Shown: piece by piece, positions 41,878 to 52,201 of the stretch
Numbering within the stretch: the stretch's first letter is position 1
Layout of the letters: every line of letters starts with the position of its first letter
Assembly (NCBI RefSeq): GCF_001894825.1
Contig: NZ_BCWY01000006.1
Span: 124,001 to 188,000 of the forward strand
DNA from: Rhodococcus jostii NBRC 16295
Lineage (GTDB): Bacteria; Actinomycetota; Actinomycetes; Mycobacteriales; Mycobacteriaceae
DNA length: 64,000 nucleotides
Direction of reading: 5' to 3'
Position numbers and translations under genes: made by a program
Notes under the pieces: generated by a model
Told to the model about the DNA's origin: nothing
What the model saw: only the letters and a program-made list of their open reading frames with translations
Databases searched by the model: none

Positions 41878-44388
41878 TTACTCCGGTGTAGAAGCTGCGA
41901 ATTTCGGCATTCCCATCAGAACCGGGACCTTCCGAACACCCGTGTCGTCGAATGCGACGGTCGGATCGGCTTCCTCGGGCGCGTTGACGAACGACACGAA
42001 CCGCGACAGCTTCTCCGGGTCGTCGAGCACACCCGCCCATTCGTCTTTGTAACCCTCGACGTGCTTGGCCATCGCCGCCTCGAGCTCGGCCGCGATACCC
42101 AGGCTGTCTTCGCACACCACGGCCTTGAGATGGTCGAGGCCGCCTTCCAGGGAGTCGACCCACGGCGCGGTCCGCTGCAGGCGGTCGGCCGTGCGGATGT
42201 AGAACATGAGGTAGCGGTCGATGTAGGCGACCAGGGTGGCGTCGTCGAGTCCGCCGGCGAGCAGCTGGGCGTGCTTCGGGGACTGACCGCCGTTGCCGCC
42301 GACGTACAGGTTCCAGCCGTTCTCGGTGGCGATGATGCCGACGTCCTTGCCGCGGGCCTCGGCGCATTCGCGGGCACAGCCCGAGACGCCGAACTTGATC
42401 TTGTGCGGAGACCGCAGGCCGCGGTACCGGTTCTCGAGGTTCACGGCCATCCCGACCGAGTCCTGCACGCCGTAGCGGCACCAGGTGGACCCGACGCAGC
42501 TCTTCACGGTGCGCAGCGACTTGCCGTAGGCCTGGCCCGACTCCATGCCGGCGTCGACGAGACGCTTCCAGATTGCGGGCAGCTGCTCGACGCGGGCGCC
42601 GAACAGGTCGATGCGCTGACCGCCGGTGACCTTCGTGTACAGACCGAAGTCGCGGGCCACCTCGCCGATGACGATGAGCTGCTCGGGCGTGCACTCGCCG
42701 CCCGGCATGCGCGGCACCACCGAGTAGGTGCCGTTCTTCTGGATGTTGGCGAGGAAGTGGTCGTTCGTGTCCTGCAGTCCCGCCTGGTTGCGGTGCAGGA
42801 TGTGGTCCGAGTCGGTGGACGCCAGGATCGAGGCGACTACGGGCTTGCAGATGTCGCAGCCCGAACCCTTCCCGTACTTCGAGATGAGCGCGGAGAACGT
42901 CCTCGTGTTCGTGGCCTGGACGATCTCGAACAGCTCGGCGCGGGACTGCTCGAAGTGCTCGCACAGCGCCTTCGACATCACCACGCCCGACGACGCGAGG
43001 AGCTGCTTGATGGTCGGGAGGCAGCCACCGCAGGTGGTTCCGGCGTTGGTGCAGCTCTTGACCTGTGCGATGTCGCAGGCACCGTCGGCGATGGCCCCGC
43101 AGATCGCGCCCTTGGTGACGCCGTTGCAGGAGCACACCTCGGCGTCGTCGGGCAGGGACCCGGCTCCGGGCTTCTCGCCCGCGGGCGAGATGAGCGACGC
43201 CGGGTCGCCCGGCAGTTCGCGGCCGACGAGGGGCCGCAGCGACGCGTAGGCGGAGGCGTCGCCGACGAGGATGCCGCCGAGCAGCGTCTTCGCGTCGTCG
43301 GACACGACGAGCTTGGCGTAGGTGCCCTTAGCGGCGTCGCTGAGGACCACCTCCAGGGCGCCCGGAGTCTGCGCGTGGGCGTCGCCGAAGCTGGCGACGT
43401 CGACACCCATCAGCTTGAGCTTGGTGGAGAGGTCGGCGCCGGGGAACTCCGCCGCGCCACCGAGCAGGCGGTCCGCGACGATCTCCGCGGTGGTGTAGCC
43501 GGGAGCGACGAGGCCGTAGCACCGTCCCTCCACCGCGGCGCACTCGCCGACCGCGTAGATGTTCTCGTCCGACGTGCGGCAACCGAGGTCCGTGATGATC
43601 CCGCCTCGCTCGCCGACGTCGAGTCCGGCGTCTCGGGCGAGCTGGTCCTGCGGTCGCACACCGGCGGAGAACACGAGAAGCGCAGCCTCGATCACCGAAC
43701 CGTCGGACAGTTCGACGCTGATCCCGTCGGGACCCTCGGTAATGCCCGCGGTGCCGACGCCGGTGTGGACGGTGAGTCCCAGGTCGGTGACGAGGTTGGC
43801 GAGCAGCGCGCCGCCGCCCTCGTCGACCTGGAGCGGCATCAGCCGGGGCGCGAATTCGACGACGTGCGGGGTCATGCCCATCAGCTTGAGGGCGTTCGCG
43901 GCCTCGAGGCCGAGCAGGCCGCCGCCGACCACGACACCGACCGCGCCGGGGCCGGCCGCGTCGGCGCACTTCCGGATGCCGTCGAGGTCGTCGAGCGTGC
44001 GGTAGACGAAGCACTCCGGCCGATCGTGTCCGGGGATCGGCGGCACAAAGGGGTAAGAACCGGTGGCCATCACGAGAGCGTCGTAACCGACGACCTCACC
44101 CGAATCGGTAGTGACCTTGCGGGACTCGCGATCGATGGCGGCCGCCCGGCGGCCGATCCGCAGGTCGACGAGAGCGTCGTCCGGGTAGTCGTTACCCGCG
44201 AGCGCAAGCTCCTTGGGGTCCCACGCCCCCACGTAGGAGGACAGTCCCACCCGGTCGTACGCGGGGAGGGGCTCCTCGCAGAGCACCGTCACCGACCAGT
44301 CGTCCGACTCGTCGCGTGCGCGCAACGCCTCGACGAACCGGTGTCCGACCATTCCGTGTCCGATGACCACTGCTGACTTGCGGCTCAT
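41878..44388 (-). CDS. nirB: Assimilatory nitrite reductase large subunit NirB
   Basis: 836 residues. FAD/NAD(P)H domains have VVIGHGMVGHRFVEAL (about 7-22) and the NAD fold around VGVVVGGGLLGLEAANAL. Two-Cys pairs of the BFD-like [2Fe-2S] domain are in CSCNGVTKGAIC and CTNAGTTCGGCL. The C-terminal sirohaem/4Fe-4S part has CVGSTWCRYG and VSGCARECAEARGKD. Catalyses six-electron reduction of nitrite to ammonium. The start at 44388 is fixed by AAGGAG 7 bases upstream. It follows narK by 52 bases and precedes nirD. Confidence 0.95.
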   Translation of the reverse strand: MSRKSAVVIGHGMVGHRFVEALRARDESDDWSVTVLCEEPLPAYDRVGLSSYVGAWDPKELALAGNDYPDDALVDLRIGRRAAAIDRESRKVTTDSGEVVGYDALVMATGSYPFVPPIPGHDRPECFVYRTLDDLDGIRKCADAAGPGAVGVVVGGGLLGLEAANALKLMGMTPHVVEFAPRLMPLQVDEGGGALLANLVTDLGLTVHTGVGTAGITEGPDGISVELSDGSVIEAALLVFSAGVRPQDQLARDAGLDVGERGGIITDLGCRTSDENIYAVGECAAVEGRCYGLVAPGYTTAEIVADRLLGGAAEFPGADLSTKLKLMGVDVASFGDAHAQTPGALEVVLSDAAKGTYAKLVVSDDAKTLLGGILVGDASAYASLRPLVGRELPGDPASLISPAGEKPGAGSLPDDAEVCSCNGVTKGAICGAIADGACDIAQVKSCTNAGTTCGGCLPTIKQLLASSGVVMSKALCEHFEQSRAELFEIVQATNTRTFSALISKYGKGSGCDICKPVVASILASTDSDHILHRNQAGLQDTNDHFLANIQKNGTYSVVPRMPGGECTPEQLIVIGEVARDFGLYTKVTGGQRIDLFGARVEQLPAIWKRLVDAGMESGQAYGKSLRTVKSCVGSTWCRYGVQDSVGMAVNLENRYRGLRSPHKIKFGVSGCARECAEARGKDVGIIATENGWNLYVGGNGGQSPKHAQLLAGGLDDATLVAYIDRYLMFYIRTADRLQRTAPWVDSLEGGLDHLKAVVCEDSLGIAAELEAAMAKHVEGYKDEWAGVLDDPEKLSRFVSFVNAPEEADPTVAFDDTGVRKVPVLMGMPKFAASTPE

Positions 44389-44440
44389 GCCGTCGCTCCT
44401 TCTAGCTGAATTACTCGAGTTCATGCGGTACTGCGAGAGG

Positions 44441-45847
44441 TCACGCCGAGACCGACACCTTTTCGTCGTCGCCGTCGGTGACTGCGACGCCGTGCGAGGA
44501 GGGCCGGCGCAGGAAGACGAACCAGGTGACGAAGATGCACACGACGTAGAAGGCGAGGAACACCCAGAACGCCATGGTCGCCGACTTGGCGGGGCTGCTG
44601 TACGAGGCGCGGAGAATCAGGTTGATACCGACGCCACCGAGGCCGCCGATGGCTCCGGCGAAGCCGATGAGCGCACCCGACATCGAGCGGGACCAGCTGG
44701 CCCGGTCCTCGCGGCTCACTCCCTCGAGGCTCTGCGCCTTCGCTTCGAAGATCGACGGGATCATCTTGTAGACGGAGCCGTTGCCGATGCCGGACAGCAG
44801 GAAGAGGGCGATGAAGCCGAGGACGAACGTGGCCATGACACCACCGGTGGCGGCGCCGGCCGTGCCGTCGTCGATCGTGCCCGCGGTGACGAGCACACCG
44901 GCGGCGAGTGCCATCGCGGCGAAGGTGTAGAGGGTGATCCTGCCGCCGCCGATCCGGTCGGCGAGCTTGCCGCCCATCGGACGGGCGATGGAGCCGAGCA
45001 GCGGACCGATGAACGCGATCTGTGCGGCGTGCAGTGCTGCCTGTGCGGGGGTTGCGCCGCCGGCGAGGAAGTTGATCTGCAGAACCTGGCCGAACGCGAA
45101 GCTGAAGCCGATGAACGAACCGAACGTGCCGATGTAGAGGAAGCTCACCACCCAGGAGTGCGAGAACTTCAGGGTCGCGCCCATCGCCCGGAGGTCGGCC
45201 TTCTGATTGCCGAGATTGTCCATGAACAGCGAGGCGCCGACCGCGGCGACGGCGATGAGGACGAGGTAGACGGAACACACGATCCACGGCTCGGTGTTAC
45301 CGACCGTCGCGATCACGAGGAGGCCGATCAGCTGGATCATCGGGACACCGATGTTGCCGCCACCGGCGTTGAGCCCGAGGGCCCAGCCCTTGAGCCGCTG
45401 CGGGTAGAACGCGTTGATGTTGGTCATCGACGACGCGAAGTTGCCGCCACCGACGCCGGCGAGAGCGGCCACCAACATGAACGTGGTGTACGACGCCCCG
45501 GGGTTCATCATCAGGTACAGCGTGAACAGCGTTGGGACGAGTAGCACGAGGGCGCTGAAGACGGTCCAGTTACGGCCACCGAACTTGGCCGTCGCCACCG
45601 TGTAGGGGATCCGCAGAATCGAACCGACCAGGGTCGGGACCGCGACGAGGAAGAATTTGCCCGCAGCGTCGATGCCGTAGATGTCGGTCGGCATGAACAG
45701 CACCATCACGGACCAGATCGACCAGACGGAGAAGCCGACGTGCTCGGCGATCACCGACCAGATCAGATTCCGCTTGGCAACGTCCTTGCCGCCCGCCTCC
45801 CAGGCGTCGACGTCTTCCGCGTCCCAGTGCTCGATGTAATGCTTCAC
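44441..45847 (-). CDS. narK: Nitrate/nitrite transporter NarK (MFS, NNP family)
   Basis: 468 residues, about 12 membrane helices. NNP signatures are AGVGGGNFASSMTNINAFYP (first glycine-rich motif) and GALIGFAGAIGGLGGVGINL (second), plus LGLNAGGGNIGVPMIQ. Imports nitrate and/or exchanges nitrite. A GTG start at 45847, with AGGAGG 5 bases upstream, was preferred to the longer frame. It is the first gene of the narK-nirB-nirD-nnaR-chelatase run; a GlnR-like box lies about 116 bases upstream of its start. Confidence 0.92.
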   Translation of the reverse strand: MKHYIEHWDAEDVDAWEAGGKDVAKRNLIWSVIAEHVGFSVWSIWSVMVLFMPTDIYGIDAAGKFFLVAVPTLVGSILRIPYTVATAKFGGRNWTVFSALVLLVPTLFTLYLMMNPGASYTTFMLVAALAGVGGGNFASSMTNINAFYPQRLKGWALGLNAGGGNIGVPMIQLIGLLVIATVGNTEPWIVCSVYLVLIAVAAVGASLFMDNLGNQKADLRAMGATLKFSHSWVVSFLYIGTFGSFIGFSFAFGQVLQINFLAGGATPAQAALHAAQIAFIGPLLGSIARPMGGKLADRIGGGRITLYTFAAMALAAGVLVTAGTIDDGTAGAATGGVMATFVLGFIALFLLSGIGNGSVYKMIPSIFEAKAQSLEGVSREDRASWSRSMSGALIGFAGAIGGLGGVGINLILRASYSSPAKSATMAFWVFLAFYVVCIFVTWFVFLRRPSSHGVAVTDGDDEKVSVSA

Positions 45848-45962
45848 CCGGGCCTCCTCGTTGTGTGGGAGACCCAAAGGTAGAAAACCGGTGTTGCGCC
45901 GGTGCTGCGGTCGGTGACCACAACGTCAACTGATTCTCACTTTTCGGCCAGGCCGATGTGAG

Positions 45963-45978
45963 GTTTCCTGCATGTTTC
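45963..45978 (-). promoter_or_regulatory. GlnR-like box upstream of narK
   Basis: On the minus strand, GAAAC-ATGCAG-GAAAC, that is AC-n9-AC, matches the half-site arrangement of actinobacterial GlnR boxes. It lies in the 131-base gap before narK and touches the stop codon of the upstream MFS gene. GlnR is the known nitrogen regulator of nar/nir genes in the group. Position fits; binding is inferred. Confidence 0.5.
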
Positions 45979-47229
45979 CTAGGCGTGTCGAAGAGCGTCC
46001 TCAGGCTCCGAATCGGCGTGCCAGCTGTCCTCGAGCATGCGCGGCTTGCACGCCTGGAACGCTGCTATGAGGAGGATCATCACGCCGAACGTCAAGAATC
46101 CGAACGACAGGGTCCACCCGCCGGACGCATCGTGGAACACGCCGAACAGTAGCGGACCGAGGCACGCGACGGCATAGCCCACGCCCTGCGTGAAACCGGA
46201 CAGCGTCGACGATCCGATGTGGCTGCGCGTGCGGAGATTGATCAGTGTCAGCGACATCGGGAACGTGCTGGGCCCGAGTCCGAGCAGCACGATCCACAGG
46301 ATGGGCGCGCTCATGGGGGCGAGCAGCAGTCCGCTGAAGGACACGAGGTAGCAGACCGCGCACCCGATCACGATCGGGAACGGGTTGCGCATGCGCGCGC
46401 ACAGTGTGGGAGCGCCGAACGCCGCGACGAGGCCCATGAAGGAGAACAGTCCCACCATGGCACCGCCGAACGCCTCGCTCGCACCGGCGTCCGCGAGGAT
46501 GTCGGGAATCCAGGTGAACATCGAGTACGTGATCATCGACGTCATCCCGAACATGCCGGCCATCCCCCAGCCGACGGGTGAACGCCACGCGTTTCCGTGC
46601 GGACGGTCCGCCGGGACGTTCGCGGGCGGTGCGGTCGCCACGACCACTGCGCGACGTCGTTCGCGGGTGAGAAGGAGAATCCACGGCACCGCCGCGGCGA
46701 ATCCGAGGACTGCCCACACTCCGATCGAGAACCGCCAGCCGAATGCCTCCGCGAGCGGGACCGCGACGAACGCGGGCGCGATGGTGCCGATCTGCACGCC
46801 GACGATGTACACCGAGCTCATAACGGCCAGGCGGTCGGAGAAGTACCGTTTCACGAGCGGGGGAATCACCACGTTGCCGATCCCCATACCGGCGAGTGCG
46901 AGCGCCGACAGCGCGAGCAACGACCAGGTGTCGCTCATCAGGGCCCTCGTGAGCATGCCCACTGCGGCCATCAGCATGGCGGCGAGGGCCGTGCGTTCCA
47001 GGCCCCACCGCTTCGCGATGAGCGGCGTTCCGAGCCCGAACAGGGCGAACATCGCCGTCGGGACCATTCCGAACACCCCGACGATCGTCGGCGAGAATCC
47101 GATGTCCTCCCGAATCTGGGAGGCCAACGGGGAAAAGGACGTGACCGCCAGTCTCAGCACGAGAGCCGACATGGCGATCGCACAGAAGACGAGGAGGCGG
47201 CCGCGTAGAAGAGTCACGAGAGAAATCAT
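45979..47229 (-). CDS. MFS transporter, CynX/NimT (cyanate-type) family
   Basis: 416 residues with 12 hydrophobic segments and the MFS signature after helix 2 (FGLGTPLIAKRWGLERTAL). RLAVTSFSPLASQIREDIG at the start of helix 1 is typical of the CynX/NimT group. The substrate is unknown (small anions or 2-nitroimidazole-like compounds in relatives). Its ATG lies 11 bases from that of the divergent GntR regulator, so it is the probable target. It stops right at the GlnR-like box of narK. Confidence 0.82.
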   Translation of the reverse strand: MISLVTLLRGRLLVFCAIAMSALVLRLAVTSFSPLASQIREDIGFSPTIVGVFGMVPTAMFALFGLGTPLIAKRWGLERTALAAMLMAAVGMLTRALMSDTWSLLALSALALAGMGIGNVVIPPLVKRYFSDRLAVMSSVYIVGVQIGTIAPAFVAVPLAEAFGWRFSIGVWAVLGFAAAVPWILLLTRERRRAVVVATAPPANVPADRPHGNAWRSPVGWGMAGMFGMTSMITYSMFTWIPDILADAGASEAFGGAMVGLFSFMGLVAAFGAPTLCARMRNPFPIVIGCAVCYLVSFSGLLLAPMSAPILWIVLLGLGPSTFPMSLTLINLRTRSHIGSSTLSGFTQGVGYAVACLGPLLFGVFHDASGGWTLSFGFLTFGVMILLIAAFQACKPRMLEDSWHADSEPEDALRHA

Positions 47230-47240
47230 AGGATGACCGG

Positions 47241-47906
47241 ATGACCTTTGGAAAACCCGTGCAGCGTTCGAGTCTGATCTCACAGGTCACCGAGCAACTG
47301 CGCGACGAGATCTGCAGCGGACGGTGGGCGGTGGGCGAGAAGATCCCGACCGAGACCGCGCTGTCCGAACTCACCGGAACAGGACGGAACACCGTCCGTG
47401 AAGCAGTGCAGGCCCTCGTCCACACCGGACTGCTGGAACGGCGTCAGGGATCGGGCACGTACGTCGTCGCCACCTCCGACGTCGGGGGCACACTCGGCAA
47501 ATACTTCGCGGGCGCGCACGAGCGCGACGTCACCGAACTGCGGCAGGCGCTCGACGTCACGGCCGCCGCCCTCGCCGCCCGGCGACGCACCCCGGACGAC
47601 GTCGCACGCCTGCAGAGCCTCCTCGACGAGCGCCGCCGATGCTGGGCCGCATCCGACACCGAGGCCGCCGTCGCGGCCGACGTGACGCTGCACCGAGCGA
47701 TCGTCGAAGCGAGTCACAACGCCGTGTATCTCGAGTTCTACGACTCACTGCTGCCCTCGATCGCCCAGACCGTCGACCGGCACGTACACGCGACCGGAGC
47801 GGGGTTCCACGACGAGCACGGGCGTCTGATCCAGGCCGTGGTCGACGGGGACGAGACCGCGGCGGCCACCGCCGCCCGCGACCTGTTCGCGGAACTGCTC
47901 ACCTAG
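47241..47906 (+). CDS. GntR-family regulator, FadR/FCD subgroup
   Basis: 221 residues. Winged helix at ~12-80 (KIPTETALSELTGTGRNTVREA) and FCD ligand domain (ADVTLHRAIVEASHNAVYLEFYD, HDEHGRLIQAVVDGDETAA), with Asp and His at the usual metal positions. It is divergent from the MFS gene with 11 bases between start codons, so it almost certainly controls that gene and itself. TCAT-AGG-ATGA (47226-47236) and a doubled GGATGACC (47231-47246) span the gap. Converges with the next gene through a shared CTAG. Confidence 0.85.
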   Translation: MTFGKPVQRSSLISQVTEQLRDEICSGRWAVGEKIPTETALSELTGTGRNTVREAVQALVHTGLLERRQGSGTYVVATSDVGGTLGKYFAGAHERDVTELRQALDVTAAALAARRRTPDDVARLQSLLDERRRCWAASDTEAAVAADVTLHRAIVEASHNAVYLEFYDSLLPSIAQTVDRHVHATGAGFHDEHGRLIQAVVDGDETAAATAARDLFAELLT

Positions 47907-48757
47907 AGCAGGAGGCGGACCACGTCGGCCGTGCGAGCGAGTCCGGGAAACGCCTCGGCCGTGGACCGAGGATGCAGCACGTGGACGGCGAGCCTGAACA
48001 GCACGGCACGCAGCAGCATCTGCGGCCACTCCGGCAGATCTTCCCAGCGCCCGATCAGAGCCTCGTCGGCCCCACCCCAGGAGATGGCGTCCACCACGGC
48101 CACCGCCGCCGCCCACGACGCGGGACGCCAGTACGGGGTGATGTCGGTGATGCCGGGTGCGAGCGCGCCGGCGAACAGGACGGTGCCGAACAGGTCCCCG
48201 TGCACCAGTTGGTCGGGGCTCGTGACGGGCTTGCGCAGAGTCGCGAGACCGGTGATCAGTTCGAGACTCTTCCGGCCGTCGGGCGACGGCGTCTCGAGCT
48301 GTTCGGCGCCCTTCGCGCTACGGAGAGGGATCTTCTCCCAGGCGGCCCGGTCGGCCGCGACGAACACGTCGACCTCCGCCCACGGCGCGACCGGGGGCTG
48401 CACCAGGAACCGGGGCCGGTCGAGCTGCGAGGTGGCGGCGTGGAGGCGTCCCGACATCGACACGACCTCGTCGTGACGCGGTTCGGGTGTGCCTTCGATG
48501 AACGTGTCGGCGCGCCACCCCGAGACCACGTACCTGCCGTCGGTGGAACGGACCGGACGCGCGAGCCGCACCCCGTCCACCTCGAGTGTCTCGCGGACCT
48601 TGGCGGACCATGCCGCGCGCGCGTGGTCGGCGACGGCTGACAGGACTACGTCTCCACACAGCCACCCGCCGTCCCAGTCCGCACCGAGCGGGATGGGCTC
48701 GACTTCCCGGAGGCCGAACGTGGAGCACACGTGTTGAGGGGGTTGGCCTGTGCTCAC
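47903..48757 (-). CDS. TIGR02569-type protein, phosphotransferase-like (Rv3205c-like)
   Basis: 284 residues, actinobacterial family of unknown function with a faint aminoglycoside-phosphotransferase/kinase fold: QLVHGDLFGTVLFAGALAPGI resembles a catalytic loop, but no clear DxD follows. No signal or membrane segment. It restarts the M. tuberculosis-like order after the nitrite block and lies downstream of moeZ on the same strand. Confidence 0.7.
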   Translation of the reverse strand: MSTGQPPQHVCSTFGLREVEPIPLGADWDGGWLCGDVVLSAVADHARAAWSAKVRETLEVDGVRLARPVRSTDGRYVVSGWRADTFIEGTPEPRHDEVVSMSGRLHAATSQLDRPRFLVQPPVAPWAEVDVFVAADRAAWEKIPLRSAKGAEQLETPSPDGRKSLELITGLATLRKPVTSPDQLVHGDLFGTVLFAGALAPGITDITPYWRPASWAAAVAVVDAISWGGADEALIGRWEDLPEWPQMLLRAVLFRLAVHVLHPRSTAEAFPGLARTADVVRLLL

Positions 48758-48838
48758 GAACTCAACGCTACCGCCGGGTGGGCCGGGGACAGCGCAAGGC
48801 GCGCTGGCCCGGAGACGGCAATCACGCCGCGGCCGGCG

Positions 48839-50041
48839 TCAGTAGACGGGCAGGCTCGTGTCCACCTGTTTCGCCCACGCGATGACGCCGCCCTGCAGAT
48901 GTGTGGCGTCGGAGAAGCCCGCTTTCTTCAGCGCGGCCAGCGCCTCCGCCGACCTCACGCCCGTCTTGCAGTGCAGCACGATCGGCTTGTTCTGCGGAAG
49001 CTCCGACAGCGCCTCCCCCGACAGGATGCGGTCCTTGGGGATCAGCACCGCACCGGGCAGGTGGACGATGTCCCACTCGACCGGCTCGCGCACGTCGATC
49101 AGTTCGATCTCCTTGCCGGAGTCGAGGAGAGCGCGCAGTTCGGTGGCGGTGATGGTCGACCCGGCCGCCGCAGCCTGGCCCTCGTCGGACACGACCCCAC
49201 AGAACGCGTCGTAGTCGATCAGTTCGGTGATCGGAGTCCGCGCCGGGTCACGGCGCAACGTGATGGTGCGGTACGTCATGTCGAGCGCGTCGTAGACCAT
49301 CAGCCGTCCGAGCAGCGATTCGCCGATGCCGGTGATCAACTTCACCGCCTCGGTCGCCATGATCGATCCGATCGACGCGCACAGCACGCCGAGCACGCCG
49401 CCCTCGGCGCAGGACGGCACCATGCCGGGCGGCGGCGCCTCCGGGTACAGATCGCGGTAGTTGAGTCCGCGACCGTTCGGCGCGTCCTCCCAGAACACGG
49501 ACGCCTGACCTTCGAAACGGTAGATGGAACCCCACACGTACGGCTTGTGCGCCAGCACGGCGGCATCGTTGACGAGGTACCGGGTGGCGAAGTTGTCGGT
49601 GCCGTCGAGGATCAGGTCGTACTGCTCGAACAATTCGACGGCGTTGTCGGGCTCGAGGCGGAACTCGTGCAACCGGACGTCGACGTTGTCGTTGATCTCG
49701 CGGATCGAATCGCGCGCGCTCTCGGCCTTGGGACGGCCCACGTCGGAGCGGCCGTGGATGACTTGACGCTGCAGGTTCGACATGTCGACCTCGTCGAACT
49801 CGACGATGCCGATCGTCCCCACACCGGCCGCTGCCAGGTAGAGCAGGGCCGGGGAGCCGAGGCCGCCCGCACCGATGACGAGGACCTTCGCGTTCTTCAG
49901 GCGCTTCTGCCCGGCCATGCCGACGTCCGGGATGATCAGGTGCCTGCTGTACCGCGCCACCTCGTCACGGGAAAGTTCGGCGTCGGGTTCCACCAGCGGC
50001 GGCAGTGCCCCGGTGGTCTTCACAGAACGGTCAAGCGACAC
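48839..50041 (-). CDS. moeZ: MoeZ/MoeBR adenylyltransferase-sulfurtransferase
   Basis: 400 residues. The ThiF/MoeB E1-like domain (about 20-270) has VIGAGGLGSPALLYLAAAGV and the Cys of GMVPSCAEGGVLG. A rhodanese domain follows at the C-terminus (active Cys in VLHCKTGVRSAEAL). Adenylates and thiolates sulphur-carrier proteins (MoaD, CysO, ThiS). MoeB zinc Cys pairs are not seen, as usual in MoeZ. GTG start with AGGAG 7 bases upstream. Matches Rv3206c. Confidence 0.88.
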   Translation of the reverse strand: MSLDRSVKTTGALPPLVEPDAELSRDEVARYSRHLIIPDVGMAGQKRLKNAKVLVIGAGGLGSPALLYLAAAGVGTIGIVEFDEVDMSNLQRQVIHGRSDVGRPKAESARDSIREINDNVDVRLHEFRLEPDNAVELFEQYDLILDGTDNFATRYLVNDAAVLAHKPYVWGSIYRFEGQASVFWEDAPNGRGLNYRDLYPEAPPPGMVPSCAEGGVLGVLCASIGSIMATEAVKLITGIGESLLGRLMVYDALDMTYRTITLRRDPARTPITELIDYDAFCGVVSDEGQAAAAGSTITATELRALLDSGKEIELIDVREPVEWDIVHLPGAVLIPKDRILSGEALSELPQNKPIVLHCKTGVRSAEALAALKKAGFSDATHLQGGVIAWAKQVDTSLPVY

Positions 50042-50158
50042 GGTCCACTCCTGACGATTGCGCGACAGCTTCCGATGTGTCGGACAGCATTGAATTCAAC
50101 GTCCCGACGGGGTCCATTCTTCCCCTCACCCGAGCAGTCGCGCCGGGGCGGTCCCTGC

Positions 50159-51250
50159 TCACGCCCTGGGGAACGGCCACGGGTTGAAATGGCAGGTCAA
50201 CCCGTTCATCGGGACGATGCCCTCGGGGTCGAGCTGCGCGATGTCGTTGTTGGCCGTCCCGAACGTCTGCTGCATCATCACCGGCGCGAGGCCACCCTCC
50301 GTCTCGCACGGCTGGTGGTCCTGGTAGCCGATGGCGTGGCCGACCTCGTGGTTGATCTGGTACTGCCGGTAGGACCCGATGTCGCCCTGGAACGCGATCG
50401 CGCCGCGCACCCAGCGCGGCTCGTTGAGGACGACGCGGTCGATACCGGGGTTGTAGCAGGACACCTCGAGCTGGATGTCGTAGCCGCACGCGTCACGAAT
50501 CGTCATCTGCGACGTCAGTGACACCCGGAAGTCGGGGTCGCCCTGGTCGACGCGGCGGAACGCGAACCGCGGGTCCTTCGTCCAGCTCTTCGGGTTCGAC
50601 AGCGTCTGGTCGACCATCCGGCCGAACGACTCGTCGCCGCCGAATCCGGAGGTGTCGACGCCGTCCTCGATCTCCACGCTGTAGGTGAATTCACGTTCGG
50701 TGCCCTGCCCGACCTTCGGCCCGGCTCCGGGAACCACGTGCCAGGTGCCGGCGCCCACCGCGGTGAACGGGCCTCCCTCCGGTAACGCGCCCGACGGAAG
50801 TTCGGCGGCGAAGTTCCCGTCGGCCTCCGGCGGGACCCCGATGACGCTCGAGCCGTCGGTGTCGCGGGACAGGGTGCCGAACCCGGGGGTGTCGGTCTCG
50901 GCGGTCGTCTCGTTGGCCCCGGTGTCCCGGACCGCGTCGACCACGACGAGAACGGTGACGACCAGCAGGATCGGGATGGCGTAGGCGCGCCAACCGTAGG
51001 TGGAGACGAACCGGCCGATGCGGCTCTGCTTCCTCGCCTGCCGCTCGGGACGCGGGTTCCGGGGCCGGCCGACGTCGCGGCTGGTCGGGTCCCATTGCGC
51101 ACGCAGTGGTTGATGCGACTGCGCTCGCGGCGCCGACTGCGAGGCGCGGGGAGGGACTTCACGCTGGTCGATGCTGCGCGATCGTCGCTCCCCGTCCTCG
51201 GAGCTCTGCGGAGCCCGGCCGCGAACACGCGGTCCTCCTCGGTCAGTCAC
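50159..51250 (-). CDS. DUF3152 membrane-anchored metalloprotease-like protein
   Basis: About 363 residues. The N-terminus is long, basic and disordered; one membrane segment (AIPILLVVTVLVVVDAV) follows, then an extracytoplasmic DUF3152 domain with a zincin motif HEVGHAIGYQDH (metzincin-like HExxHxxGxxD). The C-terminus includes GLAPVMMQQT. Likely a surface protease; substrate unknown. Matches Rv3207c. The start is uncertain: GTG 51250 or 51295, neither with a clear ribosome-binding site. Confidence 0.78.
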   Translation of the reverse strand: MTDRGGPRVRGRAPQSSEDGERRSRSIDQREVPPRASQSAPRAQSHQPLRAQWDPTSRDVGRPRNPRPERQARKQSRIGRFVSTYGWRAYAIPILLVVTVLVVVDAVRDTGANETTAETDTPGFGTLSRDTDGSSVIGVPPEADGNFAAELPSGALPEGGPFTAVGAGTWHVVPGAGPKVGQGTEREFTYSVEIEDGVDTSGFGGDESFGRMVDQTLSNPKSWTKDPRFAFRRVDQGDPDFRVSLTSQMTIRDACGYDIQLEVSCYNPGIDRVVLNEPRWVRGAIAFQGDIGSYRQYQINHEVGHAIGYQDHQPCETEGGLAPVMMQQTFGTANNDIAQLDPEGIVPMNGLTCHFNPWPFPRA

Positions 51251-51489
51251 GCAGCCCAGAATCTCACAGTCCGGCACCACCTCGTCCCAGCGCACTGTCC
51301 GCTGCTCATTCGGCGTGTCACGCGGATGCTGCCCGCAACGTCGCGGCTATCGGGATCACCAGGTGCCCTCGAGGCCACCGGCGCGTCAGCTACCGGTCAG
51401 ACAATATCCTTGACCGGGCGAGTCCAGCGAGTCCACCATGAACGGTTCACTACGCGCGGGTATCGTTCACACAGTTACACAGAATGTGA

Positions 51490-52191
<702 letters not shown>

Positions 52192-52201
52192 CACCGTGCA
52201 T

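Noticed and set aside
41770..44376. 868-codon plus-strand frame opposite nirB
   Set aside because: Mirror of a well-supported gene; composition is Val/Gly/Asp/Arg-rich with no motif.
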